Shown here piece by piece: positions 48,649 to 59,100 of a stretch of DNA of 64,000 bases (its first letter is position 1; the number at the start of each line of letters is the position of its first letter). Source of the DNA: Macrolepiota albuminosa (Eukaryota > Basidiomycota > Agaricomycetes > Agaricales > Agaricaceae); NCBI GenBank assembly GCA_027475525.1, contig JAMWFC010000054.1, forward strand, positions 1,914,468 to 1,978,467, read 5' to 3'. The translations under genes and the position numbers were made by a program. Under the pieces are notes generated by a model that was not told the origin of the DNA, did no database searches, and saw nothing but the letters and a program-made list of their open reading frames with translations.

Positions 48649-49660
48649 TGATAGGACCCCATACAAGATCAGCGCATCAACGGCAGGCTATGGCAACATG
48701 GCACAGGCTCAGGATACCTTAGCGCACGCTAATTAATCAATTTTGACGATATTTGACGGCCGCGCATGGCAAGAAGCAGATCCGATCAATGATAGTGCCG
48801 ACGGCAGACAGAATGACAACTGACAGATGGCATCAGTCACTGACGACAGCGCTTAGGGAGAAGCCTGATGATCTATCAAAAACTGACAGACAGCTTGGCA
48901 CAGATGGCATCAGTCACTGACGACAGCGCTTAGGGAGAAGCCTGATGATCTATCAAAAACTGACAGACAGCTTGGCGTTTGACCTTGGCGTTTGACACCG
49001 CTTAGCACCTTGATTTGGCACCTGACATCGCTAAGCATTTTGGACAGACAGAAGGGTGATGGGTTGATGGTTTAGCTTTGCAATCTGTCGCCTGGCGTCA
49101 CTAAGGTTCTTGAATGGACGGTAGAGATTTGAAACCGTTGGAGCTACCTCTATGAAATTTTCTAGTTTACCGCACTTTGGCAATGGTTGGTCACTGGCGA
49201 CGGTGAACCCCTTGTATTATATAAAGTACTTACTGACTTGTACATAACCACAGAACAATAGACCAGAGTTTACTACTCCCCTTACTTCAGTCTCTCTTAC
49301 GCTCGAGATTTCATTTACGGTCGGCAACGTCGAACTCGTCGGCAGTTGCAGACTATCGTTAGCCTTCGACCTATTTGCGCCTTGCAGCCATGACAGGCAT
49401 CTATGACGCTTAGACTTTGCTAAGCTTACTGTGTTCTTGCCGTTGATATTGCCGTGTTCGCTTACCACTCCCTTCATAGGCGCTTTACCTTAGCGCTTTA
49501 CACTTGCTGACCCCCTTACCAACTTTTCCCCATTTTCATAGGCGCGTTCTCTGGGACCTGCCTGGGACTCCCCACATCACTTATAGCGTGCCCAACGCAA
49601 GCAATTGGTACAGTAACACTATAACTATATTTGTTACTGACCAAACTTTGGGTGTCATCA
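48649..49660 (+). repeat. 3' LTR of G1
   Basis: 1012 bp as given; 935 bp when the exact 77 bp duplication is counted once, matching the other LTRs. Ends ggtgtcatca before the ccat target copy. Confidence 0.9.
48823..48976. repeat. Exact 77 bp tandem duplication in the G1 3' LTR
   Basis: Copies 48823-48899 and 48900-48976 are identical; the other three complete LTRs have one copy. Confidence 0.95.
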
Positions 49661-49786
49661 CCATGACATGGCATTTGCCAGACCCTGGCACTATGCCAAG
49701 ATCAGCATGCGGTCTAGAGGGGAGAGAGGTGCAGGTGTGACTGGAGGAGCCACCTTGAACATGCAGAGGCCTCCAAAAATGCTCAC
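49661..49786 (-). repeat. Ngaro split repeat A1, outer part
   Basis: It continues the match to 22033-22158 (ccatgacatggc-t-tgccagaccctggca ... ccaaaaatgctcac). It marks the 5' end of the Ngaro element. Confidence 0.85.
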
Positions 49787-49928
49787 GTGACTTGGCCATT
49801 GCTGTGTTTCTTCCTTTACCGGCTATGTCCTTGATATTTGCTCCCTTTCAGCTATTTTTACTGGCTATTACTACTGGCTATTACTACCATGTCCTCAAAA
49901 TTTTCTCCCTTTAGGCTATCTGTACTGG

Positions 49929-50082
49929 CTATTATGTTGCTCCTCTTTTCTGCTATCTCTGCTGAGTAATTAATCAATTTTTTTATGTTAAAGGATTATA
50001 CTTTTCTATTATGTTGCTCCTCTTTTCTGCTATCTCTGCTGAGTAATTAATCAATTTTTTTATGTTAAAGGATTATACTTTT
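49929..50082. repeat. Exact 77 bp tandem duplication
   Basis: Copies 49929-50005 and 50006-50082 are identical and adjacent. Confidence 0.95.
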
Positions 50083-50449
50083 AATTTCTATATATCTATA
50101 TTTTAAGTTGTTTTTTTTTCATATATATATGTATGTTTTTTGAATAAGTATGTATGTTTTTTTTTGAACAAGTGTATATGTTTTTTTTTGAATATGTAGT
50201 TTGTTTCATGTTGTTAAATGCCTTGTTTATTATTGTAATTTATTACATCTAGTACCTAGAAAGAGGAGCATACATGAAAATTGTACAATTATGTGAAATT
50301 TTTTTTTTGCTCTAGCAGTCATTATTCTGTTCTCTTCATTTATTTTCATCTTTGAAAATTAGACCACATTGTCTTTGGTATTCATAGAACTTTTTGAATT
50401 ATTTTTTCTATAAGCTTGTATAGATCCAGTTTTCTGTCTAATAGAATAT

Positions 50450-50628
50450 GCTTATATAAGCTAATACTCCATCAATAGTTTATATAAGCTGTTGCTCCAG
50501 CAATAGTTTATATAAGCTGATACTCCATCAATAGTTTATATAAGCTGTTGCTCCAGCAATGGTTTATGTAAGCTGATGCTCCAGCAGTAGTTTATATAAG
50601 CTATTGCTTCTGTAATAGTTTATTGTTT
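50450..50628. repeat. 28 bp tandem array with alternating unit types
   Basis: About 6.4 units of gtttatataagctg-t-ctcca-caata. Units alternate between gatactccatcaata and gttgctccagcaata forms in the first half, giving a 56 bp higher-order period, and then become less regular. Confidence 0.85.
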
Positions 50629-52291
50629 GATCAATCTGTTTTGCATTTTGATATATTGATTGAGTTTATAAATTTGCTTTCTTTTAGCATTTTATACCTA
50701 GTTGTCAATCTGCTATGATGCTAAGTGTCATTGAATAAAAATTGTACATGAGAGTTGTCAAACTATAACTCCTTTTATTTATGCATATTTAGAGAGTCAA
50801 CTATTATGATTTTAGTCTCTTATCTACATTAACTAATACATTTAATATATTGAAATAAATAATCAGAGAGCTATTAGAAACTGAAAAACTTTAATTAATT
50901 ATCTTGGATATAAATTATATCTCATGCTTATATAGCACCAAAAAATACCTACAAGAAGCATATTGATTTCTCACTTTTAGCATAGTTTGTTGTAGTACTC
51001 AAACTATTTCTGTTTACAAGTATAAATATGAAGCCACAATTGCAGAGAGATACATCTGTTTCTGTATAGAAGTCATATTGATGTCAATATCTTCTATGCC
51101 TATAGAGACAATAATAAAAATTGAAGGCTTTGAAGTTAAGTCTCTATATTTTATTTGTCCACTTATCAATACATATTGTCAGGGGACTCCTCATTTCTTC
51201 CTTCTTTCACTCCCTATTCCTTCACTCTCCTTTTATTTATTTCCTTATTTCTTCTATCATTCTCTCATTTTGCTGTTTCTATTCTCTTAACACTATCTGT
51301 TAGTACTACTCTCAGCCTTTGAGGTGCTCTGGTTCCTTAGCTATCATTCAGACAAGTATGGACTTTTTAGCACCACTTTCAGACTGCTTATATAAGCCAG
51401 AGTTTTCCTGCCTTGTTTATACAGTTGTTTATTTAGGCAATTTTAGAGTTTTTAAGATTTTATTGTACTGTACAGTTGTTTCCCATGCTTCAGAGGCCCC
51501 AGAAGCATCCAACCTGGCATAGAGAGTCCCTAGACTTGTTCTCTTTGGATCTCCCTCTGCCAGGTGAGTAGTTATTATGATATTGTTAGTACATACTTTA
51601 ATACACTTTGGGTCTCCCTCTGCCAGCTGTGTGACTGAGCCACAGCCTCCAGAGGTTGCCCTTACACGTATCATGCTATCCAATTCTTAGATTTATGTTG
51701 ATAAACACTAATGTATATGATTGATCAACTTCCTCAATCATTGAAAAACCTCTCTCTTCAAACTGTTGGAAGACATTCCACTACATAAACTCACTCAAAA
51801 TGTAACAGAGTAGGCTGTCACAGCCTATGATTTGGTCATACTTGTTACAGTAACTCTTTAGTCTTTATTCTTTGCTAGTCCCTACGCTTGTGTAGTCACC
51901 ATTCTTGCTATAGAATTGGGTCATACACTTGGGACACTAAGGAACTGAACTCAATCCGTACATTGTTACACTTTTTTGTGTATTCAGCTCCAGTGGCTTT
52001 GTCACACACTATCACTAGACTATAGCAGAGACTTGGCTACAACACTGCTTATCTTTTGACTTCTGGACTCTTTGCTGGACTTTTGGAATGCTTCGGACCT
52101 TCTATCAGTGTCCCTTCTTGGTTGCAGGATTAGGAGAGGTGTGGATAAGAGTTGGAGGTGTTTGTGGGTGAAAGATAATGAGCTGGCATGAAGATTGGGT
52201 CATATCTTGGGAGCAAGGCCACAGTTTGTCCCATCTCCTTTACCATTGTGATCTCCTCATGTCCAGAATTCTTTTAATATCTGGATGGCCC

Positions 52292-52567
52292 TCAACTTTT
52301 GCTCGTGATTCCTCCATATGGTGTTGCATAGAAAACAGCAAAGAGTGAAGCCACATATTCAGTGGATACTTCCCATGCATGACCCACATGAGTCAACTGT
52401 AAGGATGGCCCTCCAGGGTTAATTTTCCTGTAAGGTACACGCTCTCCATTGGAATTCACCCAAAAGATTTGGATATTGACTTGAAGGTGATTTTCAAACT
52501 TGATCATAGTATACGTGCCCCCTTTTGGTGAGGAGATGTCTAGGACAGCAGACGTTGGCATGGCCAT
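52292..52567 (-). CDS. Small protein with a VHL beta-domain-like segment
   Basis: A single open frame of 91 aa from ATG 52567. The middle reads VNIQIFWVNSNGERVPY, then RKINPGGPSLQLTHVGHAW, which matches the pattern of the von Hippel-Lindau beta domain (W-x-D/N-x-x-G-x-x-V-x-Y, P-G, Q/L-T-x-V-G-H-x-W). The protein continues for about 23 residues after the domain. VHL beta-like domains occur in some fungal proteins, but their roles are not established; no oxygen-sensing role should be assumed. It could be an exon of a longer gene, since 52568-52917 also contains coding-like sequence, or a fragment carried by a transposon. Similarity is by eye only. Confidence 0.55.
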   Translation of the reverse strand: MAMPTSAVLDISSPKGGTYTMIKFENHLQVNIQIFWVNSNGERVPYRKINPGGPSLQLTHVGHAWEVSTEYVASLFAVFYATPYGGITSKS

Positions 52568-52917
52568 GAGATACTAAGAGCTGATATACTAGTCAGTGAG
52601 TATGGCAAGTTGTAAACCAAATTGTTGACAAACTTTTAGAGATATGTCCATGTTAAGCATGACGCAAGATAGTTTGGGTGCAGCGTAATAAATCCTTGTC
52701 TCTTCCTGAAATGAGAACTTTACCTCCTAGGGTTGATGGGGGTATGTTGACATCTTCCAGGTATGGTATTTGCCTGGTTTCTGAGCCTTAGCTGCAATGG
52801 TTCGATTTCATCAATCATGTAGATCAATGCCTTTGTGTCATTGGGAAAGTCATTGATGAAATAGATGGTCATCTGTTTTCCCTCCATGATGTCAGAAAAA
52901 AATGCTGATGACTGGAT
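52568..52917 (-). other. Coding-like stretch upstream of the VHL-like ORF
   Basis: Minus-strand reading near 52889-52780 gives MEGKQMTIYFINDFPNDTKA and continues to MIDEIEPLQLR, which looks like real protein. An intron-like CAG acceptor follows and the frame ends at CCCTAG. I cannot link it confidently to the next ORF. Confidence 0.3.
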
Positions 52918-53309
52918 ACCATGAGTGTGTTAGGCTTTGACCAAAAATGCACCTCAAAAGCTTTGGACAATGGAGAGGAAATGTATATAATATATATTAC
53001 ACACATTTCAGAGCATGGTGAAGATTTTTTGGAGAAACATCTGTTAGAAATAGATTATATGACTTACAACAAGTGGTTCTCCATAAAATTTCATTAAAAT
53101 TTATTAATTAGGCAAATTTTTACAGAGAACACTTCTTGGAGATTATATAACCCATTTCTAATAGGTGTTTCTCCAGAAATTTCTGCAATGTCCTAAAATG
53201 ATGGCAACAGTGACATTGAACATCCTAAGTCAATTATCCATGTCTTTGCCAGACTTCCACTTATCATTGTCAGGATCATAACTGCACTACTGATCTAAAC
53301 ATTGCAGTT
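52918..53309. repeat. Dispersed repeat, copy 2
   Basis: Counterpart of 14778-15157 with the same borders (accatgagtgt ... attgcagtt). It differs by a short insertion near 52933 and by scattered substitutions. Confidence 0.75.
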
Positions 53310-53441
53310 TGTAACAAAGTTATAGTTGTGTGGGAGCTTAAGGTTTACACTGCACAGAATCAGACCAGTCTAGTCTATAGTATCAACACAAAAATAAGCT
53401 GCTTACTAAGCAGCATGTAAGTAACTATTTATAATATATAG

Positions 53442-53469
53442 ATAAAATTATATTATAATATAATTTTAT
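53442..53469. repeat. 28 bp perfect AT palindrome
   Basis: ataaaattatatta followed exactly by its reverse complement. It lies 16 bp before the LINE target duplication. Confidence 0.8.
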
Positions 53470-53484
53470 TTATGTCTACTAACT

Positions 53485-53497
53485 AAAAACTATGTGG
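53485..53497. repeat. Target-site duplication of the LINE, left copy
   Basis: aaaaactatgtgg; the same 13 bp occurs at 61664-61676 right after the poly(A), although the A bases there cannot be separated from the tail. At least ctatgtgg (8 bp) is informative. Confidence 0.7.
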
Positions 53498-53941
53498 TGG
53501 GGGCTCTTAATCTCTTACTACCATGTGCTCCACTGACACTGGACGCAGTGGCCACATCTGATATGCTGGTCTGCATATCTCATCCCCTCTGACAGAGGAC
53601 CTGCTCAGCAGGCAGATCAAACAACAGGCACCTCCAGCAGTTCCTCTCTACTGGAGTGGGACACAAACAGATGCCAAGCCTCAACATGGGGCCTCTAACC
53701 CCCTAGAAAAACCCCCACTCTTCCATGTCTACACCTCCTAACCAGGAGAGTGTTTTGACTCTTAATAGTCAACTCAGGGCCATATATTCCTTTCAAAAAA
53801 AAGAAAAATTTACTCACCTCTCCTGAGCCTTGAGGACACCCCACCCTTGATAGATTGTACTTCGGCATTCAAATAAAAGAAACACCCCATGCCATCTTTT
53901 TCAACTCTGACACATACAACTCTCCCTCATAACTGGAGAAG
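53498..53941 (+). promoter_or_regulatory. LINE 5' untranslated region
   Basis: 444 bp between the element start and the first open frame, C/T-rich; such regions usually carry the internal promoter. No specific motif identified. Confidence 0.35.
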
Positions 53942-56023
53942 TTGACATCCCCACCCAACAATGGCCCCCCAAGACAAAATGAGGAAAAGGCTCCAAAGCA
54001 AAGCACCCCCCTACCTACTCTCCTGGCAGAGCCCAAAAAAGGTATTGAACTCCCCTGGATAAAAAAGAGGACCAAAATTGGTACTCCACAGAAGCCCCCA
54101 ACTGCTCAAACAATGCAGCCCAACCCACTGTCATGACCCCTCTCACCTAGAACCACCCTGAGACACCCCTGGAACTCCATCTGGGGCCCCTCCTCCAATC
54201 CCACAACACAACCCTCTGCCATCATGACCGCCAACACTGCCATCATAAGCATCAAAGCCCACCATCATGCAGTACCCCTGACAGCCCTGCATCATAGACC
54301 CCAGAACTACCTGACAGCCTGACCACTATCCCGTGATCAACAATTGAATCACGCTATTCAACCTGGCCATCATGCATCATGCATCATGGCTCACCTCCAT
54401 GCCAATTGATTGTGCGCCCCGCATGTGCAATTCCCAGTATACAGTCCTCTTCTGTTACTCAATGCCCTCCCAGAACTTGCTCTAGACATCCCAGAACCCT
54501 GTAGTACTTATAGAAGAGCCCCCTTCTTGTATTCGCTAGTCTTGATATTACATTTGATTGCTTGTGTGCCCTTTGATTGACTGGTATGCACTGACTGGTA
54601 TGCTTGACTGGCACGCTTCAACTGGCATGCTCAATTTGTTTGTGTGCTCTTAAGATTGGTATGCACTTTGCAACTTAAACTTTACTAACTAGGTCTTGTC
54701 CTAGAACCTCCAGTTCTCGACTTGACTCTACCTCCTTAATTCTTTTGACTTCATCCGATTCCCGGACTAAGTCCCTTATCCCAGGAATCTCTCTGTTTGC
54801 ATCTTGAACTCTGGAGCTCAGTCCAGAGTTCCAGACACCCAAGTATCTGCAGATCAAGTCCACCTTGTAAGGGCATTGCTTTCTTTGAAAGCCTCTGACT
54901 CAGCGGAACCTGACACCCACCAGATGACCTGACGCTCCTGGCAGGAAGCCCTATAATGGAAGCATCGACCCACCTCCCTGGGGATCTGTTATGCTTTCTC
55001 ATCTCAGCAGGAGGGTACCTGACAATACACCTCTTGACTCTTCCTTGGTACAATCTCTGACCCAAACAGAGAATACACTTCAATTTATATCTGGAGCCCA
55101 AGCTCTGAGTTAGAAGCTGGCAAGACAGCAAGATGGCAGATCTTGTTGCAACAAGCAAAGACATCACAATCCTGATCACAAAAATAACCGGGGAAAGAGC
55201 CAAACTATCATCCTCCCAACAGAAGAAAGACCTTGCAATGAACAAGAGAAGTGAGCATCAGAAACCTCCATATCACTTCCTAGTCACCAGTGTAACAACT
55301 ACAGCATACAATGTCATAATTAACAACCCCATTATTTCTACCGCCAAGGCAACAGCCTTCTTCCTCCCATACTCCCTATTGGTCTCTAAGTTCTTATGCA
55401 CAATCAAGGGCTTTATACTCAGTGTTAAAGACATGCCAATGATCCGCGAATTGGAAGAGGAGGCTACCTGCATCATAAGAGACACTCTTCTGTCTGAGAA
55501 CCCCTTTATTGATCTCTTGAAGAGTAAACTTACCAACAATCTAACATTGCAACATGATGTAGAACTGGCAACATCTATTATTTCCTCTATTGAGATACTA
55601 TTTTCAAAACCAGAGATCCTCGAGACTTCTCCCATAAAGAAAATTATGAGGAAAACCTTGTGGAATGTATATTGCTGGCGCCCCCTCCTGGTGACCTGGC
55701 CAAGCTACTTCCTTTTACTCTAGTATCTCCGCAAAGTCACTTTCTATGACATGGATTATGGCCAAGCCATGCTAGTTGCAGAGGAACACAGGCTCTACTG
55801 TTTCAACTGCAAAGAAGGAGACCACAAACAATTTAACTGTTGCTATGCCACTCTCAAAGACTGGAAAGCTAATGCAGGAGACAATACTAAAATTGAGGAA
55901 ATAGCTGAGTTTGTGCCCTCCATTAAGTCCCATGGGAATTTAAGGGGCAATAAACATCGAGGCTTCTCCAGAGGAGGATCTAGAGGCTCTGGGGGTAGGG
56001 GTTCTAGGCAGAACAGAACATAG
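53942..56023 (+). pseudogene. LINE ORF1 (gag-like), interrupted by a solo LTR
   Basis: The frame starting around 53942 (NNGPPRQNEEKAPKQS...) is cut at 54128 by the LTR. It resumes in the same frame at 54921 (DDLTLLAGSPIMEAST) when the LTR and one target copy are skipped. It continues through 55133-55723 (MADLVATSKDITILITKI ...) to the knuckle FNCKEGDHKQFNC near 55800 and a Gly/Arg-rich end. Three in-frame stops (about 55060, 55108, 55721) are the only breaks; two are TGA. The ORF1 protein would bind the element RNA. Confidence 0.7.
54129..54915 (+). mobile_element. Solo LTR a (gypsy-type termini)
   Basis: 787 bp, begins TGTCATGACC and ends GGAACCTGACA, flanked by a perfect 5 bp duplication cccac (54124-54128 and 54916-54920). 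It is related in reverse orientation to the LTR at 59060-59824 (shared gatcaacaattgaatcac, ggccatcatgcatcatg and gcatgctcaatttgtt blocks). Confidence 0.88.
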
Positions 56024-56192
56024 AATACCATAATCAATGAATAAATATATTTCCATTTTCTTCTTATAAGACTACCCCTCATGGGTCTAGAGGCTGAGAT
56101 GAATTTACTGTGGCTATGGATGACAGATAAGCTCAGCTTGACTCCCTGACTGAACTAGGCAATGCTTAGGCAGCACCATTTTTACAGGGGTT

Positions 56193-59100
56193 TTGCCACA
56201 GGTGGCAGCCCCACCCAAGTCTAGATGCAATGCATTTCTGACATTACCCAAAACAACACCTGACTACAATGAATTAACAACAATAACACAAGACAACAAT
56301 GATGGCAACGGTTACCTCCCTGACCAGGCAGGAGAGGTCAACGGTTTTACCATCAATCCAGACCCTGAGAACAGCCTGGAAGGGATTAGTGATAGAGCAT
56401 GGAAAGCTCAGGAGATGGCTAGGGTAGAGATGGACAAAGCCTATGCTAACTCTCCAAGCAACCATGGGGTAAGCTCCAACCACACTCACAAAAAAAAGAG
56501 AAGAAACAGGAGAGGTGCACTGAAGTTCATATTCCTAAACATAAAAGGAGAAGGCTCCACCTCTACCCACCAGAAATGGAATGAACTCTGCCAATTAGTT
56601 AGAGAGAAAGGAATAGACATACTAGTGATACAAGAGGCCCACCTTAGTAAAACCCACACACATGAGTTAAATTATCTTTTTGAATGACAAATCCATTTTA
56701 TATTGAGCATAGATGAAAATCAACAAAACACAAAAGGCGTGGCTTTCATAATAAATAAGAAAATGGTGAAATGGAATGAACTCAGACACAGGACCCTAAT
56801 TCCAGGTCAAGCTATAACACTAAAAATCCCATGGCACAACAACACCACAATATGCTGCCTAAATGTTTACGCACCAAATAAACCAAACAAAAACAAAAGA
56901 TTCTGGAAGAGCCTAAAGTCTATATGAAACACAAGACCACATCCACTCACATCAAGTATCCTACTTGAGAAAAAACCCTATCTTGATAAATTTCTCTTTT
57001 CAGATGACAAACAGACCAATTTAGTCACAAATAGACCATATATACATTAAAGAAGAGCTCATCCTACACAGCTGTGACTGGCACATTGAATGCTCTGCAA
57101 TAAATACAGACTATTACATGGTTCTAGCAATGCTGATGCACTCTAAACAACCCATCATGGGCAAAGGGAGGTATGCCATGCCTGCTCTACTGACAAAGAA
57201 TGAGTCTATCCTAGATATAATAGAGGACATTGGTAAGACTCACACAATAAAACTGGAAGAGGCAGCAAAGAACCGATCTGCTAGCCTGAATCCTCAGACT
57301 CTTTACAAAGCTTTTAAAGAGCAAATAATTAGCAAAGTCAAACAATACTCTTGTAACCTCAAACCAAAGATCCTAAGAGAAATTGACTTCCTAAAGAAGA
57401 ATTGTATCAAGATCCTCAACAACACCTCTCTGAGTAAAGATACCCACTGTGAAGAAGCAGCTCTTATAGATGAATGGATCCTCAACCTTGAGATGCTCTG
57501 CTTTGCCAAAGCCTGGGATACAATTGCCAATCTCTAAACCCTGGATTAACATGAACAAGGAAGCCATACTCCAAGATATAATCACTGCTTTCAGAAGACT
57601 ACACCTTCACTAAGACAAACTCACAAGAAAGTCTAAAAATATGATAGAAATTGCCAGGCTCCATCATGAAAACCTTCAAAAAGACAGCCTGCCAATGAAC
57701 AAGGCATCATACAAATTCCATGTTAAGCAGATCCTCTCAAATGTCAAGAAAAAGTTAACCTATTAACAGAAGAGATTGATACAATTAAGAATTGACAGAG
57801 AAGAGGTGCTGGAAGTGCTGCACACACTAAAAAGGGGCAAAGCGGCAGGTCCAGATGGCATAATACATGAGCTATGGATTGAATTAGAAAACAAATATGT
57901 CTCTACACAAAAGAATGGAGGAACAAGTTTTGATATTGTGAAAGCCCTAACAATTGTATATAACGACATACAGGACCACAGAATAGAAGTCAACTCAGGC
58001 TTTGCAGAAGGGTGGCTCTGCCCCATTTATAAGAAAGGAAATAAAATTGATATAGGAAATTAGAGGCCTATAACTGTACTAAATACTGACTATACAATCT
58101 TCACCAAATCTCTATCAACTCGAATAAGTAAAGTCGCACCATATATTATACATAGCAACCAGACTGGATTTATGTCAGGGCACAGGATTGATGACCAAAC
58201 TGAGTTAGCACAAGTTACAATCGAATGGTGCAGGAAGACTGAGACAAATGGCATGATAATCTGTCTCGATCAAGAAAAAGCATATGATAGAATTTTACAC
58301 CCTTTCCTCTGGGTGTCTCTGAAAAGATTTGGGTTTCCTAGATACTTTATAGAAACAATTAAAGCACTATATACCAATGCTCAAACAAAGATCATACTTA
58401 AGGCAAAATGAGCAGAAACTTTCAGGTCACTCAGGGGTGCATCAAGGTGACCCCTTGTTATATCTACTATTTAATATTGCAATTGAATCTCTAGCTGAGA
58501 TGATATGAAGATCTGACCTGAAGGGCATTGACATTGACAAAGAGGTGGAAAGACTAATAACAACTCTGTTTGCTGATGACACTACCATGTATCTAGCAGA
58601 AAATGAGACCTACAAAACATCTTAAAAAGCTGGTGTCAAGCTTCTGGAGCAAAATTCAATATACATAAGACCATCATTGTCCTGGTGGGAATGCCAGAAT
58701 ACAGGCAGAACTTAATAAACATGAGAAAGGCCTACCCAGACAACCCAGAAATCTCAGAAAACATTAAAATAACTAGAGATAGGAAAGCAATACGTCTGCT
58801 GGGGGCTTTTATAGGAAACAATATAAACCACACAAGCATATGGACCCTGACAATAGAGGCAGTTGTAAAAGACCTCAAACACTAGGAAAGAGGGAAACCT
58901 ATCCTAAAGGGACGCAGGCTCATAATAAACATGGTGGTAGGTGGCAGGACCCAATTCTAAGCAAGAATCCAAGGGATGCCCAAATCTGTAGAAGATCTAT
59001 TGTAAAAAATGATAAACAGCTTCATGTGGGAAGAAAATAAAAAGCCTACCATAGGTATCTGTCAGGTTCCGCTGAGTTGGGGGCTTTTTGGAAAAGCAAC

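Larger units (their letters stand above)
27161..49660 (+). mobile_element. Ty3/gypsy LTR retrotransposon G1 (outer)
   Basis: LTRs 27161-28088 and 48649-49660 share features not found in the inner pair (tatgaaattttc, gtattatataaagtac, cataaccacag). The insertion is flanked by a 4 bp duplication, ccat (27157-27160 and 49661-49664). The plus-strand order is PBS, gag, protease, RT, RNase H, [G2 insertion 33081-44289], integrase. After these comes an antisense accessory gene, then a purine tract and the 3' LTR. RT-RNaseH-integrase order defines Ty3/gypsy. The ORFs hold several stops. The 3' LTR is longer only because of an exact 77 bp duplication. Confidence 0.9.
21520..49786 (-). mobile_element. 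Ngaro-like tyrosine-recombinase retroelement, split by nested gypsy elements
   Basis: Removing the gypsy insertion (27161-49660) leaves about 5.8 kb. Read on the minus strand the order is repeat A1 (49786-49661 plus 27160-26764), gag-like region, RT, RNase H, tyrosine recombinase, repeat B1 (22286-22188), repeat A2 (22160-21640) and repeat B2 (21606-21520). This A1-ORFs-B1-A2-B2 arrangement of split direct repeats is the known structure of PAT/Ngaro elements in the DIRS order. There is no integrase or protease, and no methyltransferase-like domain was seen, which favours Ngaro over DIRS1. All ORFs have stops, so it is dead. Confidence 0.85.
49787..52291. other. AT-rich sequence with tandem repeats, no supported gene
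   Basis: Poly-T runs, a 77 bp exact duplication (49929-50082), a 28 bp tandem array (50450-50628) and a duplicated tctccctctgccag block (about 51548 and 51606). ORFs here are short, AT-biased and without recognisable domains. It looks like old transposon debris. Confidence 0.5.

Noticed and set aside
48823..48976. Biological expansion of a regulatory repeat in the G1 3' LTR
   Set aside because: The repeat is exactly 77 bp like five unrelated duplications, so an assembly cause is more likely.
27161..49660. Reading the four LTRs as a tandem array of elements sharing LTRs
   Set aside because: LTR 1 pairs with LTR 4 and LTR 2 with LTR 3 by shared differences, and pol is continuous across the inner element. 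Nesting explains all of it.
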